From Protofrankia sp963555925 (GTDB lineage Bacteria; Actinomycetota; Actinomycetes; Frankiales; Frankiaceae), in assembly GCA_963555925.1 (NCBI GenBank), contig CAUVXJ010000100.1:111398-175397 (forward strand): 64,000 nucleotides of DNA, in the 5' to 3' direction. The notes under the pieces were generated by a model, which was not told where the DNA came from, did not search any database, and saw nothing but the letters and a program-made list of their open reading frames with translations. This document shows, one piece after another, positions 18,033-27,184 of the stretch. A program made the translations under genes and the position numbers. How positions within the stretch are numbered: the first letter of the stretch is position 1; each line of letters begins with the position of its first letter.

Positions 18033-18697
18033 TTCATTGCCCCTTCCATGGGCACGCACACCCGTTACCGTCTCAGACGCCTGAAGGCTAACCAGCACGC
18101 TACCAAGAAGCAATAACGGGAAACCATCCGTGGCCGAAGATCGCGTGATCGTATTTTTCAGAGGTCACCGCCGGAACATTCGTCCAGGATCTGGCGGGCC
18201 GGCTGTCCCGCGCCGCCGTCATCGATCACCTGGTTCCCACCTCACCTCGCATGCACGACCTCGCATGCACGACCTCGCGTGCACGACCTCGCGTGCGCGC
18301 AACGCTCGACCCCACACCGCCGCGCCATGGGGTCGACCCGGTCCCGGCCAGGCCAATCATGAGCCGGCGGCCCCAGCCGCCGTCATCGACGCGCTCCACG
18401 AACACACCCATGTGTAAATAAACGGCTACGGAAAGTTATATCGCTACACCGGGAAGAACGGCGTAACCGTCGAGAGCCCGCCATCGGAACGAAACCGGGT
18501 CAGCTCCCGAGACTCACCGGAGATGGGTGCCTGTTCGCCCGAACAAATCCAGCGAAGCCGTCTGAATGTCACGCCAGACCATCCTTCAGCATGCGGAGGC
18601 AGACTGCATTTCCTACCCTTGTCAGGGAACGCAAGCCTACCGACATTGATCGCTATTGGCTGGTGACCGCAGGGCGGACCGAAGGTGGGTTGTAAAC
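18033..18697. other. 665-base intergenic region with a 14-bp tandem repeat
   Basis: CTCGCATGCACGAC occurs twice, then CTCGCGTGCACGAC, then a partial fourth unit (18246-18299). Short coding-like pieces (TFVQDLAGRLSRAAVIDHL near 18176-18230 and HEPAAPAAVIDALHEHTHV near 18358-18416) suggest a decayed gene, but no family is recognised. The last 280 bases before the lipase show nothing else. Confidence 0.5.
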
Positions 18698-20080
18698 GTG
18701 ATCGAGACAGCTGAACATACTCCGCCGCATAGGCCAGCCACCCGCACCTGCCGCCCGAAAGCGTCGGGCCGGCGGGGATTTCGCCGGATGGCGTTCCTAC
18801 GGCGGCAGCGCAGATCCGCGGTCGTGTTGCTGCTGGTTGTGCTCCTCACCGGTGGGCTTGTCACGCCCGCGGTGGGTTCCAGCGGTTCCGGGGGTACAAC
18901 CAGTGACGGGGACGTCGTCGGTACTCCCACATCCCTGCGCAACGTGCCCCCGATGATATCCAGTGTGGCCACGGGCACGTTGCTCGTCTACCATATGCCG
19001 GGCATCCAGGGAAAGCAGATCAATGCGACGGCCATGCTTTTTGTTCCCATCGGGTCACCACCGCCACACGGCTGGCCACTTGTCGTCTGGGGTCACGGAA
19101 CCGTCGGACGGGCACCGGAGTGCGCGCCGAGCGTCCAGCTCCAGGAACACAACACATGGGTTGACGGGCCGAACGACACCCTGCTGGCAGCCGTCTTGAA
19201 GATGGGCGTCGCCGTCGTCGCTCCGGACTACGAAGGACTGGGTCCTGTGGCCGACGGTGTCAGGACAGGACACGGCTATTACCACCTTTCCAGCGCGGGG
19301 AACTCGATGATCTTCGCTGCCGTCGCCGCACAAAGAGATCTTGGTAACAAATTGTCCGGGCAATGGGCGGCGGCCGGATGGTCGGAAGGGGGTTTCGCAT
19401 CGCTTGCCGCCGCTTATTATTCCAACGTGGCCACGAAAGCAGATCCCGATCTGGAGTATCGCGGCGCCATCGCCATCGCCCCGGTGCCAGATATTCGCGC
19501 CATGAACAGGGTCCTGTGGCGTGATATTGCAGATGCCTCTCAATCCGGCTATGGGCCGACGGGTCGTCAGATCGACCAGCTGGTCTTCGCCAATGCGGAG
19601 ACCATTTACTTCACGAAGACCCAACGTTATGCGGGCTACCATGTTGACCCGGCCCAGATCTACGGTCCGAATATGTTGAAGTTCTACCAGCAGAACTGGC
19701 AGACATGCCTGGAGGACCTGAACGCCCTCATCCGGCATGACATCGAGAGCTACCTGAGCTCCGCTCCCTCCCATCGCCTGGACTCTTATCCAGGGATCCA
19801 CGGCGAGACAGCCAACTCGCTTCCAGAGAACACCCGGTTTTTCGAGCAGAATCAGGGGAGGCTGGAGAACTCAACACTGCCGGGCCCGGTCCTCTGGCTG
19901 TACGGTACCGATGACATCACCAGCCCGAGCTCTGTCACCTACAACACCGTCAACAAGATGGTGGCCAACGGCAACGACATCAACCTGGCCGTCCTTGAGG
20001 GGGCGGGCCACTACGATGTATCCACCGTCGGCCTACCACTCATTCAGGCACGCCTGAGGCAGCTCTTCATGCTGAAGTGA
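18698..20080 (+). CDS. secreted lipase-type alpha/beta hydrolase
   Basis: A 460-residue secretory lipase (LIP family) that would hydrolyse ester bonds outside the cell. GTG 18698 has AAGGTGGG upstream; a later ATG (MAFLRRQRRS) just before the membrane segment is an alternative. Residues about 38-60 are a hydrophobic signal (AVVLLLVVLLTGGLVTPAV). The oxyanion WGHG and the nucleophile elbow GWSEGG mark the alpha/beta fold; the acid and base are probably in LYGTDDITSP and GAGHYD, near the end. LIP proteins of actinobacteria have the same order. The stop is followed at 43 bases by a hairpin that also covers the next start. Confidence 0.82.
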   Translation: MIETAEHTPPHRPATRTCRPKASGRRGFRRMAFLRRQRRSAVVLLLVVLLTGGLVTPAVGSSGSGGTTSDGDVVGTPTSLRNVPPMISSVATGTLLVYHMPGIQGKQINATAMLFVPIGSPPPHGWPLVVWGHGTVGRAPECAPSVQLQEHNTWVDGPNDTLLAAVLKMGVAVVAPDYEGLGPVADGVRTGHGYYHLSSAGNSMIFAAVAAQRDLGNKLSGQWAAAGWSEGGFASLAAAYYSNVATKADPDLEYRGAIAIAPVPDIRAMNRVLWRDIADASQSGYGPTGRQIDQLVFANAETIYFTKTQRYAGYHVDPAQIYGPNMLKFYQQNWQTCLEDLNALIRHDIESYLSSAPSHRLDSYPGIHGETANSLPENTRFFEQNQGRLENSTLPGPVLWLYGTDDITSPSSVTYNTVNKMVANGNDINLAVLEGAGHYDVSTVGLPLIQARLRQLFMLK

Positions 20081-20122
20081 CGTCTGAGGTGCCCACCAAG
20101 TAGTCGGCGCCGGGCGACATCC

Positions 20123-20155
20123 GCACGCCCTGACGGGGGAAGCATCAGGGCGTGC
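20123..20155 (+). promoter_or_regulatory. perfect 11-bp hairpin covering the start of the SDR gene
   Basis: GCACGCCCTGA (20123-20133) pairs with TCAGGGCGTGC (20145-20155). The loop contains GGGGGAAG, the ribosome site of the next gene, and its GTG start (20152-20154) lies in the 3' arm. It may end lipase transcription or control translation of the next gene. Confidence 0.6.
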
Positions 20156-21630
20156 GATGCGCGGTGTTGGGAGCGACCGGCTATATCGGCGGCCGGCTGG
20201 TACCGGAGCTGGTGGGCCGGGGGCATGCTGTACGGGCGGTGGCCCGCAGTCCGGGCACGCTGGCCGACGTGCCCTGGCGCGACCAGGTCGACGTGGTGGC
20301 AGCGGACGTCACCGACTCCGACAGGGTCGCCACCGCCCTCGCCGGACAGGACGTCGTTTACTACCTGGTGCACTCGCTGCACCAGCGCGACTTCGTCGCG
20401 CTGGACCGTGCCGCCGCCCGCACCGTGGCCACCTGTGCCCGCACAGCCGGGGTGCGGCGCATCGTCTATCTGGGCGGCATCAGCCCCACCGGCCAGCGGC
20501 TGTCCCCGCATCTGGCCTCCCGGGCGGAGGTCGGACGGATCCTGCTCGACTCGGGTGTGCCCACAGTCGTCCTGCAGGCAGCCATCATCATCGGCTCCGG
20601 ATCGGCCAGTTTCGAGATGTTGCGCTACCTCAGCGAACGACTCCCGGTAATGGTCACCCCGCGGTGGGTGCACAACCACGTGCAGCCGATCGCGGTACGC
20701 GACGTGCTGCACTACCTCGCCCACGCCGGCGAACTTCTCCCCGACACAATGAACCGGGGTTTCGACATCGGCGGTCCCGACGTCCTCACCTACCTGGAGA
20801 TGATGCGCCGCTACGCCACGGTCGCAGACCTGCCGCGGCGCCTGGTGCTCCCGGTACCGCTGCTCACCCCGTGGCTGTCCGCGCAGTGGGTCAATCTGGT
20901 CACCCCGGTGCCGCGCAGCATCGCCGTCCCGCTCATCGAGTCCCTCGTCCACGAGGTGGTCTGCCACGACCGCGACATCGCCGACCAGGTCCCGGACCCA
21001 GCTGGCGGGCTGACGGGCTACGAGCGGGCCGTCGACCTGGCGCTGAGCACGACCCACACGGCCGAGGTGCCCACCCGCTGGTCGGGCGGCGCGACGCCAC
21101 GCGCACCCTCGGACCCACTGCCCACCGACCCGAGCTGGTCGGGCGGGACGGTGTACGAGGACGTCCGCGAACGCGGCACCCGGGCCGATACGGGGGCGCT
21201 ATGGCAGGCCATCGAGGCTGTCGCCGGTACGCACGGCCGGTGGCGCGTGGAACACATCCAACGGCCCCACCTGCTACGGCTGCGCGCCGAGATGCCTGTG
21301 CCCGGCCGTGCCTGGCTCGAGATGTCCGCCACCCCAACCCCCGGCGGCTCGCTCTACCGCCAACGGGCGGTCTTCGAACCGCACGGACTGGCCGGCCACC
21401 TTTACTGGAAGGCCGTCGCGCCCTTCCAGAACCTTGTCTTCGGCGGGATGGCCCGCACCATCACAGGCGCGGCGGAACACCAACGAGGCCCTGGAACTGT
21501 TCTTCGAGGACGGCGACGCCTCCGGCGCCGACACCGATGCGACGACCCCTTCGTACGGGGTACAGAACCGGGTCGCGCGGACGGCCCCGGCCACCGCGCC
21601 AGACCTGAGCGACCACACTCCCGCTGGTAA
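20152..21630 (+). CDS. SDR-family NAD(P)-binding protein with DUF2867-like C-terminal domain
   Basis: A two-part protein of 492 residues. Residues 1-290 are an atypical SDR (CAVLGATGYIGGRLVPELVGRGH with the GxxGxxG at 6-12; YYLVHSLHQRDF; later VHNHVQPIAVRDV and GFDIGGPDVLTY). Residues about 330-450 match the DUF2867-type end with RLRAEMPVPGRAWLEM and HGLAGHLYWKAVAPFQNLVF, as in plant and bacterial SDRs of this class. The usual end is GGMAR.IT.AAE; here the frame runs on through 40 arginine-rich residues, and the acidic tail (ALELFFEDGDASG) is in another frame, so a frameshift near 21480 is likely. The role is unknown; a redox or quinone link is only a guess. Confidence 0.75.
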   Translation: MRCAVLGATGYIGGRLVPELVGRGHAVRAVARSPGTLADVPWRDQVDVVAADVTDSDRVATALAGQDVVYYLVHSLHQRDFVALDRAAARTVATCARTAGVRRIVYLGGISPTGQRLSPHLASRAEVGRILLDSGVPTVVLQAAIIIGSGSASFEMLRYLSERLPVMVTPRWVHNHVQPIAVRDVLHYLAHAGELLPDTMNRGFDIGGPDVLTYLEMMRRYATVADLPRRLVLPVPLLTPWLSAQWVNLVTPVPRSIAVPLIESLVHEVVCHDRDIADQVPDPAGGLTGYERAVDLALSTTHTAEVPTRWSGGATPRAPSDPLPTDPSWSGGTVYEDVRERGTRADTGALWQAIEAVAGTHGRWRVEHIQRPHLLRLRAEMPVPGRAWLEMSATPTPGGSLYRQRAVFEPHGLAGHLYWKAVAPFQNLVFGGMARTITGAAEHQRGPGTVLRGRRRLRRRHRCDDPFVRGTEPGRADGPGHRARPERPHSRW

Positions 21631-21804
21631 CCGGCGGACGACCAGCCGACCGCTCCCGTTTGACCAGGGCCACCTCGTCATGGTCACCATGCTCGACCGC
21701 GAGAAACGCCCCGGCATCCAACACGAGCATCAGGCGGCACCGAGGCCAGGTGGACCCGAGACGCTCGCGTCCGGCCCACCCGAGCCGGCCTGGCGGACCC
21801 CGGT

Positions 21805-21853
21805 CCCGTCCAGCTCCCCTCCTTGATCCACACCCCTGTTGCTGAGGGCTCTC
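21805..21853 (-). repeat. dispersed repeat, copy C
   Basis: From 21853 on the minus strand: GAGAGCCCTCAGCAACAGGG, then GTGGATCAAGGAGGGG and AGCTGG. It matches copy B closely over about 46 bases and then diverges. It lies behind the SDR gene. Confidence 0.6.
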
Positions 21854-21904
21854 ATGGGTAAGATGCGTCTTATAATTATAATATGTACTCGTCTCCGACG
21901 ATAG

Positions 21905-21925
21905 GGTACATCTTGTACCAAGATG
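21905..21925. promoter_or_regulatory. two overlapping palindromes upstream of the GH16-cslA-glxA operon
   Basis: CATCTTGTACCAAGATG (21909-21925) is a perfect 7+3+7 inverted repeat. Overlapping it, GGTACATCTTGTACC (21905-21919) is a perfect 6+3+6 inverted repeat. They lie just after an AT-rich promoter-like block and 187 bases before the first gene. This is a good candidate operator. Confidence 0.5.
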
Positions 21926-22111
21926 GGTATTGACGACGAACCGTCCGTCGTGTGAAGCTGGGCTGACGGACCGACCCCGCTGTAACAATCTCCGATAGAC
22001 CCCGTGTAAGAGGCCTACCAGAGGCCATCGGACGAGCGGCGGTCCCGCTGGAATGCCGTGCCACGAAGGCATTCGTTAATCGCGCGCCCGGCCACGGCGG
22101 TGAGGAGAACT

Positions 22112-23062
22112 GTGCCACGTAGCAGAGAATCTTCGGTGGGGGTAGTTCGCCGGTTAGCGATACTTATGACCGCCGTCGCGATCAGTACGGTAGCGTGTAG
22201 TTCGACAGCCGGCTCCACAAGCCCAAAGCCAACGGCCAACGCCTGGAAAACAGTATGGCGTGACGACTTCAACGGTGCCCCCAACAGTCGGACAGCCCCG
22301 GAGAACTGGATCTATGACATCGGCCGGAACTATCCGGGGGCAAACCCGACCTGGGGTTCCGCGGACGAGATCGACACGACCACCGACAGCACGGAGAACG
22401 TCTACCAGGACGGTTCCGGTCACCTGGTGATAAAGCCGATCAGGGACGGTGCGGGTAACTGGACGTCAGGCCGTATCGAGTCCCGGCGAACCGACTTTCA
22501 AGCGCCTGCCGGCGGAAAGCTCAGAATTGAAGCATCGTTGCAGCTTCCGCCCGTCAGCGGTTCGGCGGCCACAGGCTACTGGCCGTCATTCTGGATGTTG
22601 GGTGCGCCATTCCTCGGTGACTTCATGAACTGGCCCGAGGTAGGAGAGATCGACATCGTGGAGAACCGGTTTGGAGCGGATCAGGTCTGGGGCACGCTGC
22701 ACTGCGGTACGAACCCGGGTGGGCCTTGTAACGAACCCATCGGCTTCAGTGGCAACAAGGCCGGCTGCCCCGGTAACCCATGCCAGTCCGGCTTCCACAA
22801 GTATACGGTCGAGTCAGACCGTAGCGTCTCCCCCGAGCAGCTGCGTTGGTACGTGGACGGACTCCAGTACTACACAGTCGACGCCGACCGGGTCGGGCAG
22901 ACGGCTTGGTCCAAGGCGACGGATCACGGCTTCGTCCTCATTCTCAACGTTGCCATTGGTGGACCCTGGGCCGGTAAGCCCACCCCCGCAACGGCATCAG
23001 GGGTGCCGATGGTGATTGATTATGTCGCGGTGTACAGCTTCGGTGGATCCGACGTTTCCTAG
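22112..23062 (+). CDS. glycoside hydrolase family 16 lipoprotein
   Basis: A 316-residue GH16 endo-beta-glucanase-type enzyme. GTG 22112 has GAGGAG six bases upstream; the longer frame does not. The N-terminus is a lipoprotein signal (RRLAILMTAVAISTVACSS, lipobox cysteine at about residue 30), so the enzyme is anchored outside the membrane. The catalytic motif is WPEVGEIDIVENRF, where the first Glu is nucleophile and the second acid/base. The family usually cleaves beta-1,3 or mixed beta-glucans; the substrate cannot be fixed from sequence. It precedes a CslA-type synthase and a GlxA-type oxidase on the same strand with gaps under 100 bases, so it likely trims the glycan they make, in the place of the cellulase found in Streptomyces csl loci. 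Confidence 0.9.
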   Translation: MPRSRESSVGVVRRLAILMTAVAISTVACSSTAGSTSPKPTANAWKTVWRDDFNGAPNSRTAPENWIYDIGRNYPGANPTWGSADEIDTTTDSTENVYQDGSGHLVIKPIRDGAGNWTSGRIESRRTDFQAPAGGKLRIEASLQLPPVSGSAATGYWPSFWMLGAPFLGDFMNWPEVGEIDIVENRFGADQVWGTLHCGTNPGGPCNEPIGFSGNKAGCPGNPCQSGFHKYTVESDRSVSPEQLRWYVDGLQYYTVDADRVGQTAWSKATDHGFVLILNVAIGGPWAGKPTPATASGVPMVIDYVAVYSFGGSDVS

Positions 23063-23140
23063 CTCGCCGGAGAGTGCGCGAGCCAGGGCTCGCTACCCCA
23101 GCCGGGACACGATGCCGAAGCCCCGAAGTCGGTCATCTGC

Positions 23141-24667
23141 ATGGGATCGACGATACGACGAGATTCGGACCCTACAGTGGCGGCAGACGTTATACTGATC
23201 ACAGCACAAACCCTACTGCTGGTATATTTTTCGTTCTTCGGCTGGTACAACTATCTGTATTTATTCGCCGGCCTCAGGAAACAGAAACTGACCCGCATCG
23301 CGATTTCCCATGAGAACAGGGTCGCCGTCGTCATCGCGTCGTTCAACGAGAAAGGCGTTATCGCCGACACGATCGCGGCATGCTTGAAGATGACCTACCA
23401 CAACAAGACAATCATCGTGGCGGACGACTCGAACGACCCGGAGACCATCTCGATTCTCCAGGACATCGCCGGCAAGAATGGCTGCATGGAGCCGCTCGAC
23501 CCACGTTTCGCCGACCCTAACGTAACCGTGCTGGAGTCTCCGTCGTTCGTCCTTTTTCACCGGATCAAGAACGTGGGGTACAAGGCCGGCAATCTCAGCT
23601 CCCTGGAGAGGTACCTGACGAGCCGCGGATACGGCTACATGTACCTTCTCGACGCCGACTGGCACCCACAGGAAGACGCGGTTGAAAGGTGTCTCGAGGT
23701 CATCGACGCCGCGCCGGACATCGCGTTCGTGCAGACCAAGCGGCTCTACTACTATGGGAAGGGTGATCATTTTCAGCGGTGCCTCGCCCTGAGCGAGGAA
23801 GGCTGCTACCTGGTGGACCTGCCGGGCCGGCAGCAACTTGGCGAAACGATTTTGTTCAGCGGGTGCTGTGCGCTCTTCAAGCTCTCGCACCTTTCTGCGG
23901 TGGGTGGCTTCCAACCGGGGCATCTCACCGAGGACCTCGATCTCACTAACCGGTTCTACCTCGCCGGCTACCGGGGAGTATACCTCGGAGACGTGGCGAA
24001 CGTCGGCGAGGTGGCACCCAGCTACCGGGCCTTCCGGAAACAGCAGGAGAGATGGACGATCGGGACGGCAAGAACGCTGCGGGAATATTTCTGGCCCATC
24101 ATCCGGTCGCGGTTGATCAGCAGGAGGGTGAAGCTGTCCCTGCTCCGTCAGAACGGCTACTTCACAGTCGCCGTCGCCATGGAAATGGCCCTCGTACTGT
24201 TCTCTGTCGGCGCCGTTCTGCACACTCTGAATCCTCAGGCCGGCTCGAAAATTCTCGGGGCTGTGGTAACCGCCACGACGCCGGTCTCGGTGCTGGCCTT
24301 CGCCAGTGGCTTCTTTCCGCTGGCTGTCGTGGCAATCAAGCGACGAGCCTGGCTCAGCCTGCTCTACATACCTATGACCTGCTGGATCGTCCTGTCCGTA
24401 ATCCATACCTACTTCATCGGGAACATCAAAGGATTCCGGGGTGGCAACCACTCCTGGTTCCTCACGCCGAAGACGACCCGGACCGGCAACGCCGTGAAGC
24501 TTGCCAGCACCCCCGGCGTGACGATCCTGAACTTCGCCACGCTATTCCCGGTGACCCTCAGCTTTGCCGCTACCTACCCGACGAACAACCCTCTGCTCTT
24601 CGCCGTCTGGTCTCTCTACGCACTGCTGTGGATTCCGTCTCTCACCCTCGCATGCTGGGCCAGCTAA
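23141..24667 (+). CDS. cslA: family 2 glycosyltransferase, cellulose synthase-like (CslA type)
   Basis: A 508-residue membrane processive beta-glycosyltransferase that would polymerise a UDP-sugar and move the chain across the membrane. A first membrane segment (VILITAQTLLLVYFSFFGWY) precedes the GT-A domain with VVIASFNEKG, VADDSND (UDP-binding Asp), LLDADWHPQ (DxD-like), HLTEDLDLTNR (TED catalytic base) and QQERWTIG (QxxRW product site). Four to five more membrane helices follow. The order matches cellulose synthase-like proteins of actinobacteria. ATG 23141 has only a weak ribosome site; GTG 23177 is an alternative. With the GH16 and GlxA neighbours it forms a glycan operon of the hyphal-tip type known in Streptomyces. 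Confidence 0.88.
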   Translation: MGSTIRRDSDPTVAADVILITAQTLLLVYFSFFGWYNYLYLFAGLRKQKLTRIAISHENRVAVVIASFNEKGVIADTIAACLKMTYHNKTIIVADDSNDPETISILQDIAGKNGCMEPLDPRFADPNVTVLESPSFVLFHRIKNVGYKAGNLSSLERYLTSRGYGYMYLLDADWHPQEDAVERCLEVIDAAPDIAFVQTKRLYYYGKGDHFQRCLALSEEGCYLVDLPGRQQLGETILFSGCCALFKLSHLSAVGGFQPGHLTEDLDLTNRFYLAGYRGVYLGDVANVGEVAPSYRAFRKQQERWTIGTARTLREYFWPIIRSRLISRRVKLSLLRQNGYFTVAVAMEMALVLFSVGAVLHTLNPQAGSKILGAVVTATTPVSVLAFASGFFPLAVVAIKRRAWLSLLYIPMTCWIVLSVIHTYFIGNIKGFRGGNHSWFLTPKTTRTGNAVKLASTPGVTILNFATLFPVTLSFAATYPTNNPLLFAVWSLYALLWIPSLTLACWAS

Positions 24668-24760
24668 CCCCATCGTCGCAGGCTCCGGGTATCTCCCCCT
24701 GGCGGTACCGAAAGCACATCCACAGTAACGAACCGGTTCGGCCGAGGAGACCCGGCCCCG

Positions 24761-26362
24761 ATGAATGCTGAGTCCATAATGGTGACAGGAAAAGTCGGCG
24801 GAAACAGGAGCCGAATATTAAAATTCTGTGCCCTGATGACGGTGTTGGTCGCCGGGTGCGCACCCCTCTACAGCGGCTGGATCGCCAGCCGGTACGAGGA
24901 GTGGCGGCACAACCGGCTGTCCTATACTCGCGACCACGGCCACTGGGACGTGGTCGCCGACAGCCACTCGCGGACCGTCCACGCGGCCCTACTGCGAACC
25001 GGAAAGATCATCCTGATGGCCGGGTCCGGCAACAGCCAGGACAACTTCGATGCAAAACAGTTCGAAACCCTGCTCTGGGACCCGACGGAGAACAGTTTCA
25101 CCAAAATCTATACGCCCTGGGACGTCTTCTGCGCCGGTCACTCATTCCTACCGAACGGAAACCTGCTGATCGCCGGCGGCACAAAAAAATATCTAATTCT
25201 ACCCGAGAAATCTCCCGACAAAAAAAGACGCGAATTTCAGGGACTACAGGATTCCTACATATTCAACCCGGATACCAATTCGTACGAGAAGACCGGATCC
25301 ATGGAACACGCCAGGTGGTATCCAACACTGATCACGCTCGCCAACGGCACTGTGGCGGCGACATCCGGCCTCAACGAGAACGGCGACATCGACCCTGGGA
25401 ACACCGAGTTCTTCAACCAGGACACTCGCACCTGGACAGACCAGCCGGTGCTCCACAAGGAATTTCCGACCTACCCGTCGCTGCTGCTCACCGCCGACGG
25501 TCGACTGTTCTTCTCGGGCGCCAACCAGGCGTTTGGACCGAAATCATCCGAAGCCCGACAGTCCGGCCTCTGGAATATGACGACCAACGCCTTCCAGCCG
25601 GTCACCGGCCTGCCGGAGCCGCAGATGAACGAAACAGCGGGGACGGTCCTGCTGGCCCCGGCGCAGGACCAGAAGGTCATGTTCCTAGGCGGCGGCGGTC
25701 TCAACGACTCGCCGGTGAGCACCAACCGGACCGCCATCGTCGACCTGAACGATCAGCAACCGGTGTGGAAACGCGGCCCGGACCTGGAACAAGCCAAGCG
25801 GTATCCGGGCGCGGTCGTCCTTCCCGACGACACTCTCCTGGTGTCCGGCGGCTCAGCACGATACCGGGATGGAAACATCCGTACCGCCGAGATCTACCAT
25901 CCGACGACCAACACATTCACACCCGCCGCCCCGCCGCACGTCGGCCGTGACTACCACTCCAGCTACCTGCTCCTCCCGGACGGCCGGGTCGCGGTATTCG
26001 GCTCAGACCCGGTCTACAACTCCTTCGACACACGGGTGGAAGTCTATTCACCCGCCTACCTCTATCGCGGCGAACGCCCCGTCATCCGCTCTGCACCGCA
26101 AGCTGTCGTATCCGGCTCGATCGTCACGTTGTCGGTCTCGCAATCCATCTCCAAGGTCCGCCTCATCCGACCGGGGGCCTACACACACGTCACCGATACC
26201 GAGCAACGGTCGGTGGCGCTGCCTATCATCAGGCAGACGGACGGCATGGTCGAGGTGAGCGTTCCGCAGAATCCCAACCTGCTCCCACCGGACTGGTACA
26301 TGCTGTTCGTCGACAACGGCGCCGACGTCCCGTCGGTGGCCAGCTGGGTTCACGTCACCTGA
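24761..26362 (+). CDS. glxA: GlxA-type radical copper oxidase (galactose oxidase fold)
   Basis: A 533-residue Kelch-fold oxidase with a C-terminal DUF1929-like domain. It would oxidise primary alcohols or aldehydes to make H2O2 and a modified glycan. The N-terminus is a membrane or lipoprotein anchor (LKFCALMTVLVAGC). All copper-radical residues are present: Cys124 (VFCAGHSFLPNG) to cross-link with Tyr187 (HARWYPT), Tyr398-His399 (GRDYHSSY) and His476 (GAYTHVTD). In Streptomyces GlxA is about 100 residues longer, so this is a compact form. GAGGAG lies upstream of ATG 24761. It stands 93 bases after the CslA-type gene; in Streptomyces the two act together on a tip glycan needed for attachment and morphology (family knowledge). 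Confidence 0.9.
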   Translation: MNAESIMVTGKVGGNRSRILKFCALMTVLVAGCAPLYSGWIASRYEEWRHNRLSYTRDHGHWDVVADSHSRTVHAALLRTGKIILMAGSGNSQDNFDAKQFETLLWDPTENSFTKIYTPWDVFCAGHSFLPNGNLLIAGGTKKYLILPEKSPDKKRREFQGLQDSYIFNPDTNSYEKTGSMEHARWYPTLITLANGTVAATSGLNENGDIDPGNTEFFNQDTRTWTDQPVLHKEFPTYPSLLLTADGRLFFSGANQAFGPKSSEARQSGLWNMTTNAFQPVTGLPEPQMNETAGTVLLAPAQDQKVMFLGGGGLNDSPVSTNRTAIVDLNDQQPVWKRGPDLEQAKRYPGAVVLPDDTLLVSGGSARYRDGNIRTAEIYHPTTNTFTPAAPPHVGRDYHSSYLLLPDGRVAVFGSDPVYNSFDTRVEVYSPAYLYRGERPVIRSAPQAVVSGSIVTLSVSQSISKVRLIRPGAYTHVTDTEQRSVALPIIRQTDGMVEVSVPQNPNLLPPDWYMLFVDNGADVPSVASWVHVT

Positions 26363-26529
26363 CGCCCCGGGTGACCCACTGGCCGCCGGCCGCACTGCGG
26401 TGACCGGCTACGGCGGCGAGACGGCCATGACACCACCGCGGTCACGGCGTCCTCGGCAGGCCCCCCACAGATTCTCGCTGACGCGTCGTGCGTCCTTCGC
26501 GCCGATGGGTTGACTCGGACAATAGATAA

Positions 26530-27145
26530 ATGTTTACATCAATGGCGTCAAGGGAGGATCGGCCCTCTGGCCGGCTACTTCCCACCGGATCACCAGATGC
26601 GCTGCGCGGGGAAGAACAAACACGCACGGACCGCCTGCGTCAAGCGCTCCGGTCCATCGTGCACGGGATGGCCCCCGGCGCCGACATCCTCTATGTGGCG
26701 GCGACACGCTGCCAGAGCACCGACCTGATCGACGCCGTGCAGCGGATGGTCGACGGCCGGCTGGCCGACGTCGTCAGCGGCTCTTTCAGCTTCCTCGCCG
26801 ACAACGAACCCCCCAGCGACCTGGCCGCCGCCCACACGACCTTCGTGCAGGCGGCGCCTGGCAACCGGCCGCGCCCGGGACGTTCGACAGCGGCGGTGGC
26901 GGCGGTGTCAGCAGACAGTTCCCCCAGCCCGGCTATCAGGTCGGCGTCGTGCCGCACGCGATCTCCGGCTACCTGGGCGAGCCGTGCCGGACGTGGCGGC
27001 GCTGGCCGACCCCTACACCGGCTACCTGGTCGGCCAGACCCAGCGCTTCTCCGACGGAACCGCCCGGTACGTGGAGTTCCGGATCGGCGACACGGGCCTG
27101 GCCACCCCGCTGTTCGCCGGCCTCGCCCGCGGCCAGAGCCCATAG
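26530..27145 (+). pseudogene. sedolisin (S53) protease remnant
   Basis: The pieces fit a kumamolisin-like S53 peptidase but in three frames. LRSIVHGMAPGADILYVAA and VVDGRLADVVSGSFSF cover the region round the catalytic Glu/Asp helix. After about 26855 the frame shifts and a large central part is absent, then SGGGGGVSRQFPQPGYQ and, after a further shift, VAALADPYTGYLVGQTQ appear. The serine loop, normally GTS.A.PLFAG, reads IGDTGLATPLFAG, so the nucleophile is also lost. The remnant ends with TAG at 27143. It is not functional. It follows the glycan operon but shares no operon signal. Confidence 0.7.
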
Positions 27146-27184
27146 GGGCCAGAGCCGGTAGCGCGGGGGCCGGACGGGGCCGGT

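Larger units (their letters stand above)
21631..22111. other. 480-base intergenic region before the glycan operon
   Basis: It holds dispersed repeat copy C (21805-21853, minus), an AT-rich block (CTTATAATTATAATATG near 21870) that may be promoter core, and the double palindrome at 21905-21925. The remaining bases carry no gene I can support. Confidence 0.5.

Noticed and set aside
18246..18299. Tandem units considered as a CRISPR array
   Set aside because: Units are 14 bases and contiguous, without spacers. No cas gene or spaced repeat array was seen anywhere in the window.
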